From assembly GCF_016031635.1 (NCBI RefSeq), contig NZ_JACEGD010000034.1:1-64000 (forward strand): DNA of 64,000 nt, written 5' to 3'. Origin of the DNA: Bradyrhizobium diversitatis. GTDB lineage: Bacteria; Pseudomonadota; Alphaproteobacteria; Rhizobiales; Xanthobacteraceae. This document shows positions 43,192 through 51,894 of this stretch, in pieces. Both the position numbers and the translations under genes were made by a program. The stretch's first letter is position 1. Every line of letters starts with the position of its first letter. The notes under the pieces were generated by a model. That model saw only the letters and a list, made by a program, of their open reading frames with translations, made no database searches and was not told where the DNA came from.

Positions 43192-45057
43192 CTACCGCGT
43201 CCTGATGATCTGCAGCAGCTCGTCGCCGTAGTGCTCGAGCTTCTTGTCGCCAATCCCCGGCACGTTGCGGAGTTCGTCCAGCGTCGTCGGCCAGGCCCGG
43301 ACGATGCCGTCGATCGTTGCGTCGTGCAGCACCACGTAGGCCGGCACTCCACGTTCGCGCGCCACGTCGGAACGCCATGAGCGCAGGCGCGCGCGCAGTT
43401 CGGGATCGACATCGCCCTGCGGCGCGCTGGCCGTGGGCGCGAGGTCGCCGCGACGGGATTTGGCGCGGCTCGAACGCAGCCGGATGCCCGGCGCCTCCTC
43501 GCGGAGCCAGACCTCGGTCTCGCCGCGCAGCACCCCGCGCGAAGACTCCGTCAGCTTGAGCGCGCTGTAGGCTTCGCTGTCACTTCGCAAATGGCCCATC
43601 GCCACCAATTGCCGGAGCACGGTGCGCCATTGCTTCTCGTTGAGCTCGCGGCCAATGCCGAACACTGACAGCTTGTCGTGACCGAACTGCGTGACCTTCT
43701 CGGTCAGGCGCCCGACCAGCACGTCGATCAGGTGCATCGCGCCGAAGCGTTGCCCGGTACGGTAGACGCAGGAGAGCAGCTTCTGCGCCAGCACCTTGCC
43801 GTCGCGCATCTTGGGCGGGGTCAGGCAATTGTCGCAATTGCCGCAGCTCTCGCCCATCACGATCTCGCCGAAATAAGCGAGCAACCGGTGGCGCCGGCAA
43901 TGCGGCGTCTCGGCAAGGCCGACCAGTGCATCGAGCTTGCCGATCGAGACCCGCTTGAATTCGTCGGAGGCGTTGGACTCGTCGATCATGCGGCGCTGCT
44001 GCACGATGTCCGAGAGGCCATAGGCCATCCAGGCCGTCGACGGCTTGCCGTCGCGGCCGGCGCGCCCCGTCTCCTGATAATAAGCCTCGATGCTCTTGGG
44101 CAGATCGAGATGGGCGACGAAGCGCACATCGGGCTTGTCGATGCCCATGCCGAACGCCACGGTCGCGACGATGACGATGCCGTCCTCGTTGAGGAAGCGG
44201 TCCTGGTTGCGCGAGCGCAACGCCCCGTCGAGCCCGGCGTGGTAGGGCAGCGCCGCAATGCCGGCGTCTTGAAGCGCGGCGGCGACCTCCTCGACCCGGT
44301 TGCGCGACAGGCAATAGACCACGCCGGCGTCGCCCATGTGGCGCTCGCGGATCAATTCCTTCAGTTGCGACACCGCGTTGCGCTTGTCGACGATCTCGTA
44401 GCGGATGTTGGGCCGGTCGAAGCTCGAGACGAATTGCGGCGCACCCGTCAGTTGAAGCCGCTCGACGATCTCCTTGCGCGTCAGCTCGTCGGCCGTCGCG
44501 GTCAGGGCGATGCGCGGCACGTCGGGAAACCGCTCGGCGATGATGGAGAGGCCGACATATTCGGGTCGGAAGTCATGCCCCCATTGCGAGACGCAATGCG
44601 CCTCGTCGATCGCAAACAGCGCCACCTTCGCCTGCGCCAGCAGCGACAGGCAGCGCGGCGTGACCAGCCGTTCCGGCGCGACATAGAGCAGGTCGAGATC
44701 GCCCGCGAGAAGGCGTCGCTCGATGTCGGACGCCTCCTGCTGCGTCAGCGACGAGTTCAGCGCGGCGGCATTGACTCCGGCCTCGATCAGCCCGGCAACC
44801 TGGTCGCGCATCAGCGCGATCAACGGCGACACCACGATGCCGCAGCCTTCGCGCAGCAAGGACGGAAGCTGATAGCACAGCGACTTGCCACCGCCGGTCG
44901 GCATCAGCACGAGGCAATTGCCGCCCTCGGTAACATGCCGGATGATCTCGCCCTGCGCTCCGCGAAAACCCGGCAGGCCGAACACCGAATGCAGCACCGA
45001 CAGCGCGTCGCGGCCGTTGGCCGGCGCAGAGAGCGGAGCGGTGGAGGGAGCGGACAT
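43192..45057 (-). CDS. recQ: ATP-dependent DNA helicase RecQ
   Basis: 621 aa. 3'-5' helicase of the RecF pathway. Walker A is TGGGKS at residues 54-59, the DEAH box is AIDEAHCVSQWGHDFRPEY, and motifs IV-VI include VYCLSRNRVEEVA and QETGRAGRDGKPS. The RQC part has a zinc site (CRRHRLLAYFGE, CGNCDNC) and a winged helix (AMHLIDVLVGRLTEKVTQF), and there is a C-terminal HRDC domain (ERGVPAYVVLHDATIDGI). All domains are complete. Orientation is minus and it is probably monocistronic. Confidence 0.96.
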   Translation of the reverse strand: MSAPSTAPLSAPANGRDALSVLHSVFGLPGFRGAQGEIIRHVTEGGNCLVLMPTGGGKSLCYQLPSLLREGCGIVVSPLIALMRDQVAGLIEAGVNAAALNSSLTQQEASDIERRLLAGDLDLLYVAPERLVTPRCLSLLAQAKVALFAIDEAHCVSQWGHDFRPEYVGLSIIAERFPDVPRIALTATADELTRKEIVERLQLTGAPQFVSSFDRPNIRYEIVDKRNAVSQLKELIRERHMGDAGVVYCLSRNRVEEVAAALQDAGIAALPYHAGLDGALRSRNQDRFLNEDGIVIVATVAFGMGIDKPDVRFVAHLDLPKSIEAYYQETGRAGRDGKPSTAWMAYGLSDIVQQRRMIDESNASDEFKRVSIGKLDALVGLAETPHCRRHRLLAYFGEIVMGESCGNCDNCLTPPKMRDGKVLAQKLLSCVYRTGQRFGAMHLIDVLVGRLTEKVTQFGHDKLSVFGIGRELNEKQWRTVLRQLVAMGHLRSDSEAYSALKLTESSRGVLRGETEVWLREEAPGIRLRSSRAKSRRGDLAPTASAPQGDVDPELRARLRSWRSDVARERGVPAYVVLHDATIDGIVRAWPTTLDELRNVPGIGDKKLEHYGDELLQIIRTR

Positions 45058-45151
45058 GGGCGGAACAGATCAGGCCGTGAGATTCATCACAACGCCAGTC
45101 GCATGCCGGCGTGGGCGTGGCAAGACTGTTTGGGGGCGAGACACGCAGCTT

Positions 45152-45289
45152 CCTCTCCCTCTCCCCGTTCTTACGGGGAGAGGGTTCGGGTGAGGGGCAT
45201 TTCTCCGCAGATGAGATGCATGTGAGACCTGTACCCCCTCACCCGGATCGCAAGGGCGATCCGACCTCTCCCCGCGAGCAGGGAGAGGT
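45152..45289. repeat. Composite inverted repeat (about 138 bp), copy 2
   Basis: Arms CCTCTCCCTCTCCCC...GGGGAGAGGGTTCGGGTGAGGGG (from 45152) and, inverted, CCCCCTCACCCGGATCG...CTCTCCCCGCGAGCAGGGAGAGG flank TTTCTCCGCAGATGAG (45200-45215). Same arms and core as 36921-37059 in opposite orientation. It lies between recQ start and the deacetylase stop. Confidence 0.8.
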
Positions 45290-45297
45290 GAACAGGC

Positions 45298-46101
45298 CTA
45301 CGCCCCGATTCGCCGCAGTGCCTCTGCGACCGTCACGATCGGCATGTTGCGCTTCCCAGCGGCCTCCAGCGCATGACGCATCAGATGCGGCGTACAGCCA
45401 TAAGGACTTGGCGCATCGGCGACGTCGTGGCCGTAGAAGATCAGCCAGCCGCCGCTAGCGACCGCCTCGTCAAAATAGCGATCGACGCCTGCCTGATCGA
45501 TCTCGCAATCCACAAGCGGCGAGGCGCGCAGGAACTGGAGATCGATGACGTCGCTGTTGACACCGGGAAGAATGCCGCGCGCGGAACGGAAGGCTTTCGC
45601 GAGTTGCGGCTTGCGCCAGACCGAGGCGAGCCCATAGGGGTAGGCGAAGTTCTCCAGCGTGATCGAGGAATCGATGCCGCGGAAATGACTGCGGTTCCGC
45701 TCGATCTCGCGTGCCATCGCGGCCTCATCGAGAGTGGCCGAACTCCGGTGCGAGAAGGTGTGGCAGGCGATCTCGTGACCGGTCCGATGAAGCCGCACGA
45801 TCGCATCGTTCGACAGACCGTGCCAATGGTCCGACGGCTGATCGATCAAGCTGCCGGCGAGATAGAATGTCCCCCGGCCGCCATGCTGCTCCAGAAGCTC
45901 GGCGCCCTCGCCTGCGGCGCTATCGGGGGCATCGTCGAAGGTGAAGCTCACCATCGGCGCATGCGCAGGCAATCGGTGCGGCGCGGCATGGAAATGCCGG
46001 GCCAGACGATTGTTCACGCGTCCCTGGAGTGCCGACCACACGCTGCGCTTCCCGTGATTCCCTATTCCTCTACTGAAACATTCGTGCGCAGGTTGAGGCA
46101 A
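45298..46101 (-). CDS. Polysaccharide deacetylase family protein (NodB homology domain)
   Basis: 267 aa. Carbohydrate esterase family 4: motif 1 FTFDDAPDS (general base Asp), motif 2 HTFSHRSSATLD (zinc His pair), and motif 3 LENFAYPYGLAS. These enzymes remove acetyl groups from N-acetyl sugars of peptidoglycan or exopolysaccharide. No signal peptide is visible with this start. There are no nod genes nearby, so a role in Nod factor synthesis is not indicated. It is 45 bp downstream of metA on the same strand and may be read with it. Confidence 0.83.
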   Translation of the reverse strand: MPQPAHECFSRGIGNHGKRSVWSALQGRVNNRLARHFHAAPHRLPAHAPMVSFTFDDAPDSAAGEGAELLEQHGGRGTFYLAGSLIDQPSDHWHGLSNDAIVRLHRTGHEIACHTFSHRSSATLDEAAMAREIERNRSHFRGIDSSITLENFAYPYGLASVWRKPQLAKAFRSARGILPGVNSDVIDLQFLRASPLVDCEIDQAGVDRYFDEAVASGGWLIFYGHDVADAPSPYGCTPHLMRHALEAAGKRNMPIVTVAEALRRIGA

Positions 46102-46146
46102 GCCTAACGCCTGGGTAATCCTAACGTGAGACCAAGACCGCTTCGG

Positions 46147-47148
46147 CTAGCGCGCTGCTACTGACGCGTCGGCGTCCGCGCCGAGATAGCGCAACCAGTT
46201 TCGGAACAGCATTGCTGCCGCGTTGCCGGCGCCGATATCGGCGCGCAAGTTCAGCCCAGGCAGCTCGTTGGCGAGTGCCGGATGGCGCTGATGCGCCGCC
46301 TTCTTCTCGAAGCGAGCCAGCTTCTCTTCGGTCGCTGCGTCAAAATAGCTCACCGGCAGGCGCGGGTAGGTCTCGCGCTCCCGCGCGAGATAGCGGCCAA
46401 TGTCGCGCAGATATTCGCGCTGGAGCGACAGCGCGTCATATTCCGGGTGGCCCTGGAAGAACACGAAGCGGCTGGCATATTGGCGGACGAAGACGTCGAC
46501 GCCGGCTTGGGGCGAGCGTGTCAGCACCTGATAGCCGGCCTGCACGAGGTCGCTCTCGGCGATCTCGTTCAGGCGTGAATGCGAGACCTTGAGCGGCGCA
46601 GGCGCAGCACGGGTCAACCCATCGCGCGTCACGACGTCGCAATCGAAAATGCCGTGACATTTGGCCGGCAGCCGCCGCCGTTCAATGCCGTCGAGGTGCA
46701 GCACTGCGGCATGCGCGGCAAGGCACGACCAGATCGTCGAGCGCGTGTTGGTCTTGGCCCAGTCGATGAGGTTCGTGAGGTCCTGCCAGTATGGCTCCTG
46801 GTCGAGCTCGGGCGCGATCGGCTCTGCGCCGGTCACGATCAGTCCGTCGAACTTGCCGCGCTCGAGATCGGAAAGGTCGGAATACTCGCTCTCGACATGC
46901 CACTTCGCTTCCGGCGACCGCTTCACGCTGGGAAGCGAGAAACAGTGGAAGCGGATGCGGTGCGGGCCCGCGGCGGCCTGGAGCAGCTTCATGAATTGCC
47001 GTTCGGTCGCCTTCAGCGCCGGATCCGGCATGTTGTTGATCAGCCCGATCGTGAGGTCGGCGCCGGCATGATCGCGCACGAGATCGCCCTCGCCCGGCAC
47101 CAGGGCCGGGCTCGATACGACTTGATCCCTGTCGATCAGGATCGTCAT
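46147..47148 (-). CDS. metA: Homoserine O-succinyl/acetyltransferase (MetA family)
   Basis: 333 aa, with glutamine-amidotransferase-like fold. Nucleophile Cys is in IWSCLAAHAAVLHLDGI, His in FVFFQGHPEYD, with the N-terminal IGLINNMPDPALKATERQFMKLL and IVTGAEPIAPELDQEPYW. Acylates homoserine to enter methionine synthesis. Acyl donor (acetyl or succinyl) cannot be told by eye. It starts 12 bp after metY, and the two genes form an operon leading to homocysteine. Confidence 0.9.
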   Translation of the reverse strand: MTILIDRDQVVSSPALVPGEGDLVRDHAGADLTIGLINNMPDPALKATERQFMKLLQAAAGPHRIRFHCFSLPSVKRSPEAKWHVESEYSDLSDLERGKFDGLIVTGAEPIAPELDQEPYWQDLTNLIDWAKTNTRSTIWSCLAAHAAVLHLDGIERRRLPAKCHGIFDCDVVTRDGLTRAAPAPLKVSHSRLNEIAESDLVQAGYQVLTRSPQAGVDVFVRQYASRFVFFQGHPEYDALSLQREYLRDIGRYLARERETYPRLPVSYFDAATEEKLARFEKKAAHQRHPALANELPGLNLRADIGAGNAAAMLFRNWLRYLGADADASVAAR

Positions 47149-47160
47149 GGGCGACGCCGC

Positions 47161-48462
47161 CTACTCCGCGGCCTCGAGCCGCGCCGACGGGCAGGCTTTT
47201 TCCAGCGCCTGGTCGATATCCTCGATGATATCAGACACATGCTCGATGCCGATCGACAAGCGGATGGTCTCCGGCAGCACGCCGGCAACGCGCTGCTGCT
47301 CCGCCGACATCTGCCGATGGGTGGTCGAGGCCGGATGGCAGGCCAGTGACTTGGCGTCGCCGATATTGACGAGCCGCGTGATCAGCTTCAGCGCGTCATA
47401 AAACGTCTTGCCGGCCTCCATGCCGCCCTTGATACCGAAGGTGAACAGCGAGGAGGCGTTGCCGTTCAGGTACTTCTGCACCAGCGGGTAATAGGGGCTG
47501 TCCGGAAAACCGGTGTAATTGACCCAGGCGACGCGCGGATCGCCGCGGAGGAATTCGGCGACCTTGCGCGCATTCTCGACATGGCGCTCCATGCGCAGCG
47601 CGACGGTCTCGATGCCCTGGAGCAGCAGGAAGGCGTTGAACGGCGACAGCACCGAGCCCATGGTGCGCTGATAAACGCTGCGCGCGCGCTCGATAAAGGC
47701 GGTACGGCCGAAGCGCTCGGCATAGACGAGGCCGTGATAGGAGGCATCCGGCTTGTTGTAGGCCGGGAAGCGCTCGGCGTATTTGGCCCAGGGAAAGTTG
47801 CCAGAATCGACGATGGCGCCGCCGAGCGTGGTGCCGTGACCGCCCAGGAACTTGGTGAGCGAATGCACCGCGATGTCCGCGCCGTAGTCGAACGGCTTGA
47901 GCAGGATCGGGGTTGCGACAGTGTTGTCGACGATCAGCGGCACGCCATGCGCATGCGCGATCTTCGCCAGCGCCTCGATGTCGCAGACGTTGCCGGCGGG
48001 GTTGCCGATGGTCTCGGCAAAGACGGCCCGGGTGTTCTCGTCGATCAGCTTCTCGATCGCCTCAGGCCTGTCGCTCTCGGCGAAGCGGCCGGTGATGCCT
48101 TGGCGCGGCAGGATGTGGGAGAGCAGCGTGTGCGTGGTGCCGTAAAGCTGCGGCACGGAAACGATGTTGCCGCCGTGATCGGCCACGTTGACGAAGGCGA
48201 AATGCAGCGCGGCCTGCCCGGTCGCGACCGCAAGCGCGCCGACGCCGCCTTCAAGTTGGGCGATACGCTTCTCCAGCACCGCACTGGTCGGATTGGCGAT
48301 GCGGCTGTAGCGAAAACCTTCGGTCTCGAGATTGAACAGGGCGGCGCCGTGATCGGCGCTGTCGAATGCGTAGGCCGCGGTCTGGTAGATCGGCACGGCC
48401 ACCGCATGCGTCGTGGCCTCGGGCTCGTAACCGGCGTGAATAGCGATCGTCTCGTTGCGCAT
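47161..48462 (-). CDS. metY: O-acetyl/succinylhomoserine sulfhydrylase (MetY/MetZ)
   Basis: 433 aa from the ATG at 48462 with GGAGGT 7 bases upstream. Cys/Met-metabolism PLP family: RYSRIANPTSAVLEKRIAQLEGG, PLP lysine in HSLTKFLGGHGTTLGG, and C-terminal HPASTTHRQMSAEQQ and RLSIGIEHVSDIIEDIDQAL. The internal insertions (FPAYNKPDASYHGLVY) are those of the MetY group. It incorporates sulfide directly to make homocysteine. First gene of metY-metA; the leader is AT-rich. Confidence 0.92.
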   Translation of the reverse strand: MRNETIAIHAGYEPEATTHAVAVPIYQTAAYAFDSADHGAALFNLETEGFRYSRIANPTSAVLEKRIAQLEGGVGALAVATGQAALHFAFVNVADHGGNIVSVPQLYGTTHTLLSHILPRQGITGRFAESDRPEAIEKLIDENTRAVFAETIGNPAGNVCDIEALAKIAHAHGVPLIVDNTVATPILLKPFDYGADIAVHSLTKFLGGHGTTLGGAIVDSGNFPWAKYAERFPAYNKPDASYHGLVYAERFGRTAFIERARSVYQRTMGSVLSPFNAFLLLQGIETVALRMERHVENARKVAEFLRGDPRVAWVNYTGFPDSPYYPLVQKYLNGNASSLFTFGIKGGMEAGKTFYDALKLITRLVNIGDAKSLACHPASTTHRQMSAEQQRVAGVLPETIRLSIGIEHVSDIIEDIDQALEKACPSARLEAAE

Positions 48463-48590
48463 CGTACCACCTCCGCGTGGAGCGGGCCGCACTTATTGGC
48501 CTAGAATGAGGCATGTGCGTTGTCCGCCGTCCTCGTGTTAGAGGCGGGTGGTAAAGCGGACAATAATTCGCCTAGAGATCGAGGAAGTAA

Positions 48591-48656
48591 CCCTAACCGC
48601 CGTTGGCAAATTGGCTAAAGTTCGAGTTAAATTGGATTAATCAATTAGCGGCGGCG
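48591..48656 (-). promoter_or_regulatory. AT-rich palindromic leader upstream of metY
   Basis: In the 290-bp region before metY, a 50-bp AT-rich patch holds AATTG-GATTAAT-CAATT (48630-48646), framed by CCGCCG (48597-48602) and CGGCGG (48649-48654). It may hold the metY promoter and an operator. SAM-II riboswitch consensus parts were sought and not found. Confidence 0.4.
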
Positions 48657-48783
48657 ATGTCGGCTACCGACGCCCTGTGGTGATCCCCAGCGAAAGCGTA
48701 CTTCCGCCACTTCCCGGATGTGGGCGCGGGCCTTGTCCTTTTCCCGTTCGGACCGGACGATCCTCCATGGGATCAACGGAGCC

Positions 48784-51700
48784 TTACTCGGCAGCCAATG
48801 CCGCTTGCAATTCCGGCTTTTCGCGTGAAGCCTCATGCATATCATCTGCGGTCGGCTTGATCCGGAACCACGCTGCATAGAGCGCTGGGAGGAACAGCAG
48901 GATCAGCACCGTTCCGACCGCGGTGCCGCCGATCAACGTGTAGGCCATCGATCCCCAAAAGACGGAGTGCGTGAGCGGGATGAAGGCAAGCACCGCAGCA
49001 AGCGCCGTGAGGATCACGGGCCTGGTGCGTTGGACTGTGGCTTCGATGACAGCGTGATAGTCGTCAAGTCCGGCGGCGAGGTTCTCCTTGATCTGTTCGG
49101 TCAGAATCAGAGTGTTGCGCATTAGAATGCCCGCCAGTCCGATCAGGCCCAGGATCGCGTTGAACCCGAACGGCTGGTTGAAGAGGAGCAGTGCCGGCAC
49201 GACGCCGACGAGGCCGAGCGGTCCGGTTAGCACGACCATCGCCATCGTCGAGAAGGACCGCACCTGTAGCATGACGACGATCAGCATCGCGGCAATCATG
49301 GCGGGGAAGATCGTCGCCAGCGCGTCGTTGGCCTTGGTAGCTTCCTCGATCGATCCGCCGAGCTCGATACGATAGCCGGCCGGAAGGGAGGCGATCAGCG
49401 GCTGCAGGGCCGTCTTGATCTCCTTGGAGACCTCCGGAGGTTGGGTCGCCTCATTGATATCAGAGCGAATGGTGACGACCGGCGTGCGATCGCGGCGCTT
49501 CATGATCGGCTCTTCGAGTCGGATTTCTGAATGACCGACCTGGTCGAGCGGAATCGAGCGGCCGTCCCTGCTCATCAATGAGAAATCCGCCAGACGCGAT
49601 GGATCCAGCCGCTCGCCGCCGGCGCTGCGCGCCACGATGGGGACATTGCGGATGTCCTCGCGAACCTGGGTCACGGCAATGCCAGTGAGCAGGAATTGGA
49701 GCTGGCGGCCCACCTCGGCCGGCGAAAGGCCGATCAGGTTCAGCCGATCCTGATCTGGGATGAAGCGGAGCACTGGCGTGCGATCGCCCCAATCCCGATT
49801 TGCCTGCCGCGCGTCATGAACGCCACGCATGACTTCGAGAGCCTTCTGAGAGATGGCATACAATTGAGCGGGATCCGGCCCCATGATCCGGAACTCCACC
49901 GGGAAGGGCGTATAAGGTCCGAACACGAGTTGGGTGACGCGCACATTGGCCTCGGGTGCCAGGCCCTGTGACACGGTCTGCCGGAGCCGGTGCTTCAAAG
50001 CCTCCCGCGCCTCTGCGTCAGGCGTCAGGACGACGATCTTTGCGAAGGCCGGATCGGGCAGCTCCGGCGCCATCGCGAAGAAGAAGCGCGGCGCACCCTG
50101 ACCGACATAGCTGGTAATGATTTTGGCCTCGGGTTGATCGTGCAGCCAACCCTCGAGCTTCTCGACGGTGGCCGTGGTCGTCTCGATGCTGGTGCCTTCC
50201 GGCAGACGGACCTCCACCAGCACTTCCGGGCGGTCGGACGTCGGGAAGAACTGCTGCTTGACTCCGCCCATGCCGACGACGGAAAGCGCGAAGGCGACGG
50301 CGACGATGCTGGAGGTCAGGAACTTGTGGCGCACGGCGAGGGTGATGAGGCTACGCAGGCGCTGATAGTTGGGCGTGCCGTAAATCGCGTGGTGACCGCC
50401 TTCGACCGGCTTGATCGCGGGCAGCATCTTGACGCCAAGATAGGGCGTGAAGATCACCGCGACGATCCAGGAGACGATGAGGGCGAAGCCCACGACCCAG
50501 AAGATGTTGCCGGCATATTCGCCGGCGGTCGAGCGGGCGAAGCCCACCGGCAGGAAGCCTGCGATCGTCACGAGCGTTCCGGACAGCATCGGCGCCGCGG
50601 TGTGGCTCCACGCGTAAGCTGCCGCGCTGATGCGGTCCATACCCTCTTCCATCTTCACCACCATCACCTCGATGGCGATGATGGCGTCGTCGACGAGGAG
50701 ACCGAGCGCCAGGATCAAAGCACCGAGCGTGATGCGGTCGAAGAACCGGCCGGTCTCCAGCATGATCAGGAACACGACGGCGAGCGTCAAAGGCACGGCA
50801 GCCGCCACGACGATGCCGACGCGCCAGCCGAGGCTGAGAAGGCTCACCAGCAGCACCACGCCGAGCGCCATCGCGAACTTCATCATGAATTCGTCGACCG
50901 CCGAGGTGATGTTGACGGCCTGGTCGCTGACCTTGGCCAGGCTCATTCCGAGCGGCAGCGTCCCAGCGATCGCTGCGGACCTCTCCTCCAGCGCCTTGCC
51001 GAGCGCCAGACCATTCCAGCCCTCCTGCATCACCGCTGCGAGCATGATGGTGGGCTCGCCCTGGTGCCTGATGATGTAGGTGGGTGGATCCTCGTAGCCG
51101 CGGCGGACCTCGGCAATGTCGGACAGCTTCAGCGTCCGCCCGGCAGCGACGATCGGCGTGTCGGCGATCGCCTCGACGCTGTCATAGGCGCCGTCGACCC
51201 GGATGAAGACCTGCGGTCCCTTGGTGTCGATCGAGCCTGCCGGCGTGACGGTATTCTGCCGCTGCAAGGCGGCAACGATATCCGTTGCCGATACGCCGAG
51301 CGTTGCCAGCTTGGCATAGGAAAATTCGACGAAGATCTGTTCGGGACGCTCACCGAGGATGTTGATCTTCTTGACGCCGGGCACGTGCAGGAGGTCCTGA
51401 CGGATGGTCTCGGCTTGCCTTGCGAGTTCGCGCATCGGCATGCCCTTGGCCTTGAGCGCATAAAGCGCGAAGCTCACGTCTGAATATTCGTCGTTGACGA
51501 AGGGGCCGAGCACGCCAGAGGGCAGCTTGCGCGCTTCGTCTCCGAGCTTCTTGCGGGCCTGATAGAACTCCTCCTGCACGCTCGACGGCGGCGTGCTGTC
51601 CTTCAGCGTCACGGTCATGTAGGCATAACCGGGCCGCGTCGTCGTCTCCACCCGGTCGTACCAGGTCAGCTCCTGAAGCCGCTTCTCCAGCGGTTCGGCG

Positions 51701-51894
51701 ACCTGGTCCTGCATCTCGCGCGCGGTCGCGCCCGGCCAAACCGTCGTCACCGTCAGGGTCTTGATGGTGAAGGACGGATCCTCGGCCCGCCCAAGCATGA
51801 AGAAGGCGTAGGCGCCCGCAGCTGCCAGCAGGAGGATGAAGAACAGGGTGACGGCCCGTTCGCGAACGGCGAGGGCGGAGAGGTTGAAGCTCAT
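48784..51894 (-). CDS. RND efflux permease (AcrB-type)
   Basis: 1036 aa, a full-length RND pump. The TM4 proton-relay pair is present in LGLLVDDAIIAIEVMVVKMEEG. In TM10, the position of the AcrB proton-relay lysine carries arginine (AGILMRNTLILTEQI). Two large periplasmic loops and 12 TM segments fit the family. Not CusA-like, since the metal-binding Met cluster is not seen. It is coupled to the adaptor gene by a 1-bp overlap, and both are divergent from tetR, the likely regulator. No outer-membrane factor gene is here; a shared channel must be used. Confidence 0.93.
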   Translation of the reverse strand: MSFNLSALAVRERAVTLFFILLLAAAGAYAFFMLGRAEDPSFTIKTLTVTTVWPGATAREMQDQVAEPLEKRLQELTWYDRVETTTRPGYAYMTVTLKDSTPPSSVQEEFYQARKKLGDEARKLPSGVLGPFVNDEYSDVSFALYALKAKGMPMRELARQAETIRQDLLHVPGVKKINILGERPEQIFVEFSYAKLATLGVSATDIVAALQRQNTVTPAGSIDTKGPQVFIRVDGAYDSVEAIADTPIVAAGRTLKLSDIAEVRRGYEDPPTYIIRHQGEPTIMLAAVMQEGWNGLALGKALEERSAAIAGTLPLGMSLAKVSDQAVNITSAVDEFMMKFAMALGVVLLVSLLSLGWRVGIVVAAAVPLTLAVVFLIMLETGRFFDRITLGALILALGLLVDDAIIAIEVMVVKMEEGMDRISAAAYAWSHTAAPMLSGTLVTIAGFLPVGFARSTAGEYAGNIFWVVGFALIVSWIVAVIFTPYLGVKMLPAIKPVEGGHHAIYGTPNYQRLRSLITLAVRHKFLTSSIVAVAFALSVVGMGGVKQQFFPTSDRPEVLVEVRLPEGTSIETTTATVEKLEGWLHDQPEAKIITSYVGQGAPRFFFAMAPELPDPAFAKIVVLTPDAEAREALKHRLRQTVSQGLAPEANVRVTQLVFGPYTPFPVEFRIMGPDPAQLYAISQKALEVMRGVHDARQANRDWGDRTPVLRFIPDQDRLNLIGLSPAEVGRQLQFLLTGIAVTQVREDIRNVPIVARSAGGERLDPSRLADFSLMSRDGRSIPLDQVGHSEIRLEEPIMKRRDRTPVVTIRSDINEATQPPEVSKEIKTALQPLIASLPAGYRIELGGSIEEATKANDALATIFPAMIAAMLIVVMLQVRSFSTMAMVVLTGPLGLVGVVPALLLFNQPFGFNAILGLIGLAGILMRNTLILTEQIKENLAAGLDDYHAVIEATVQRTRPVILTALAAVLAFIPLTHSVFWGSMAYTLIGGTAVGTVLILLFLPALYAAWFRIKPTADDMHEASREKPELQAALAAE

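Noticed and set aside
45298..46101. Polysaccharide deacetylase as a Nod-factor enzyme NodB
   Set aside because: It shares the domain, but no nod gene or nod box is nearby and its neighbours are methionine genes.
48493..48783. SAM-II riboswitch upstream of metY
   Set aside because: A GCTAAA occurs, but on the strand opposite to metY, and the conserved GATTT and GC..CGT..TAAA elements are missing in the right order.
48784..51894. RND pump as a CusA-type metal exporter
   Set aside because: No methionine cluster or His-rich loop was seen, and the adaptor lacks a metal-binding extension; the multidrug type fits better.
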